Source: JAHELQ01 sp965603365 (GTDB lineage: Bacteria; Acidobacteriota; Aminicenantia; UBA2199). Taken from it: a stretch of DNA of 39,174 bases. Shown piece after piece: positions 39,006-39,174 of the stretch. A program made the translations under genes and the position numbers. Each line of letters opens with the position of its first letter. The first letter of the stretch is position 1. The notes beneath the pieces were generated by a model, which saw only the letters and a list, made by a program, of their open reading frames with translations, was not told where the DNA came from and made no database searches. The DNA is taken from the NCBI GenBank assembly GCA_965603365.1, contig CBFDCR010000046.1, positions 1-39,174 of the forward strand. The letters run 5' to 3'.

Positions 39006-39174
39006 ATGTCATATGAAAACATTTCAGCCGAATTGAGCGAAGAAGAGTTCAATCAATTGATTCAAAAACTAAAAGAGATCGAGGCGACCCTCTCGTTTGC
39101 CGTCAATCTTACCGCCGATGACATCAAGTCATTGTACCTGCTGGGTGACAAATCCCTGGCCTTTGTGGAAGCAG
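39006..39174 (+). CDS. Unknown conserved-looking protein, 5' part only
   Basis: The gene is cut by the window edge after 56 codons. It starts MSYENISAELSEEEFNQLIQ and continues with a helical region (KLKEIEATLSF) and VNLTADDIKSLYLLGDKS. AAAGGAG lies nine bases before ATG, so the start is firm. I have a vague memory of short conserved hypothetical proteins with an LTxxDxKSLxxxGDKS motif but cannot name a function. Confidence 0.65.
   Translation, partial: MSYENISAELSEEEFNQLIQKLKEIEATLSFAVNLTADDIKSLYLLGDKSLAFVEA

Noticed and set aside
1..39174. tRNA or rRNA genes, CRISPR arrays, intact insertion sequences, replication origin
   Set aside because: Looked for by eye on both strands; no cloverleaf-like blocks, regular spaced repeats, transposase genes or DnaA-box clusters were found.

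Overview
The window looks like chromosomal DNA of an anaerobic bacterium with a diderm-type gene set. It carries a type IV/II pseudopilin next to O-antigen-ligase-family enzymes, an HtrA-type periplasmic protease, a two-subunit glycyl-radical decarboxylase with its activase, formate-tetrahydrofolate ligase and a multi-subunit cation/proton antiporter. The GG-type class I lanthipeptide precursor resembles leaders I associate with Bacteroidota and some candidate phyla such as Aminicenantes. The organism cannot be fixed from sequence alone, and that name is only a low-confidence guess. I see no tRNA, rRNA, CRISPR array or intact transposon.

Layout. 0.4-3.0 kb: an ammonia-lyase of the HutH family convergent with an HtrA-like protease. 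3.3-4.4 kb: an XRE regulator followed by an unknown protein that shares its C-terminal module. 4.4-7.3 kb (minus strand): a secreted unknown protein coupled to a permease fused to a degenerate ABC ATPase, preceded by a possible leader peptide. 7.3-9.2 kb: a methyltransferase and a FabK/nitronate-monooxygenase-like flavoprotein. 9.3-13.1 kb: a sigma54-type promoter, a pseudopilin, a terminator-like hairpin lying on the next start codon, and two O-antigen-ligase/TPR proteins. 13.1-14.2 kb: prfB with its programmed +1 frameshift.

14.3-19.0 kb (minus strand): the 4-hydroxyphenylacetate decarboxylase genes hpdB-hpdC-hpdA (p-cresol formation), preceded by two Roadblock/LC7-like proteins. 19.4-25.8 kb: comEC, purD-purE, an mtaB-like methylthiotransferase and rsmA. 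25.8-26.5 kb: a broken Uma2 gene and, on the minus strand, an orphan Cys/Thr-rich lanthipeptide precursor. 26.6-28.3 kb: fhs. 28.5-36.1 kb: a tightly overlapping Mrp/Mbh-type antiporter operon with three NuoL/M/N-like subunits and no hydrogenase genes. fhs and this operon are driven from back-to-back promoters whose -35 boxes form a palindrome.

36.1-39.2 kb is accessory and decayed: small unknown proteins, degenerate repeats, the 3' end of an FtsX/MacB permease, a second XRE regulator related to the first, candidate operators, a full-consensus promoter, the 3' end of an MT-A70-like methylase and the start of an unknown gene cut by the window edge.

Promoters are unusually readable. Several match TTGACA-N17-TATAAT closely, and a second group looks like TTGAxA-N16-TAAAAT. 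Two start codons sit 7-8 bases after a -10 box, which suggests leaderless translation.
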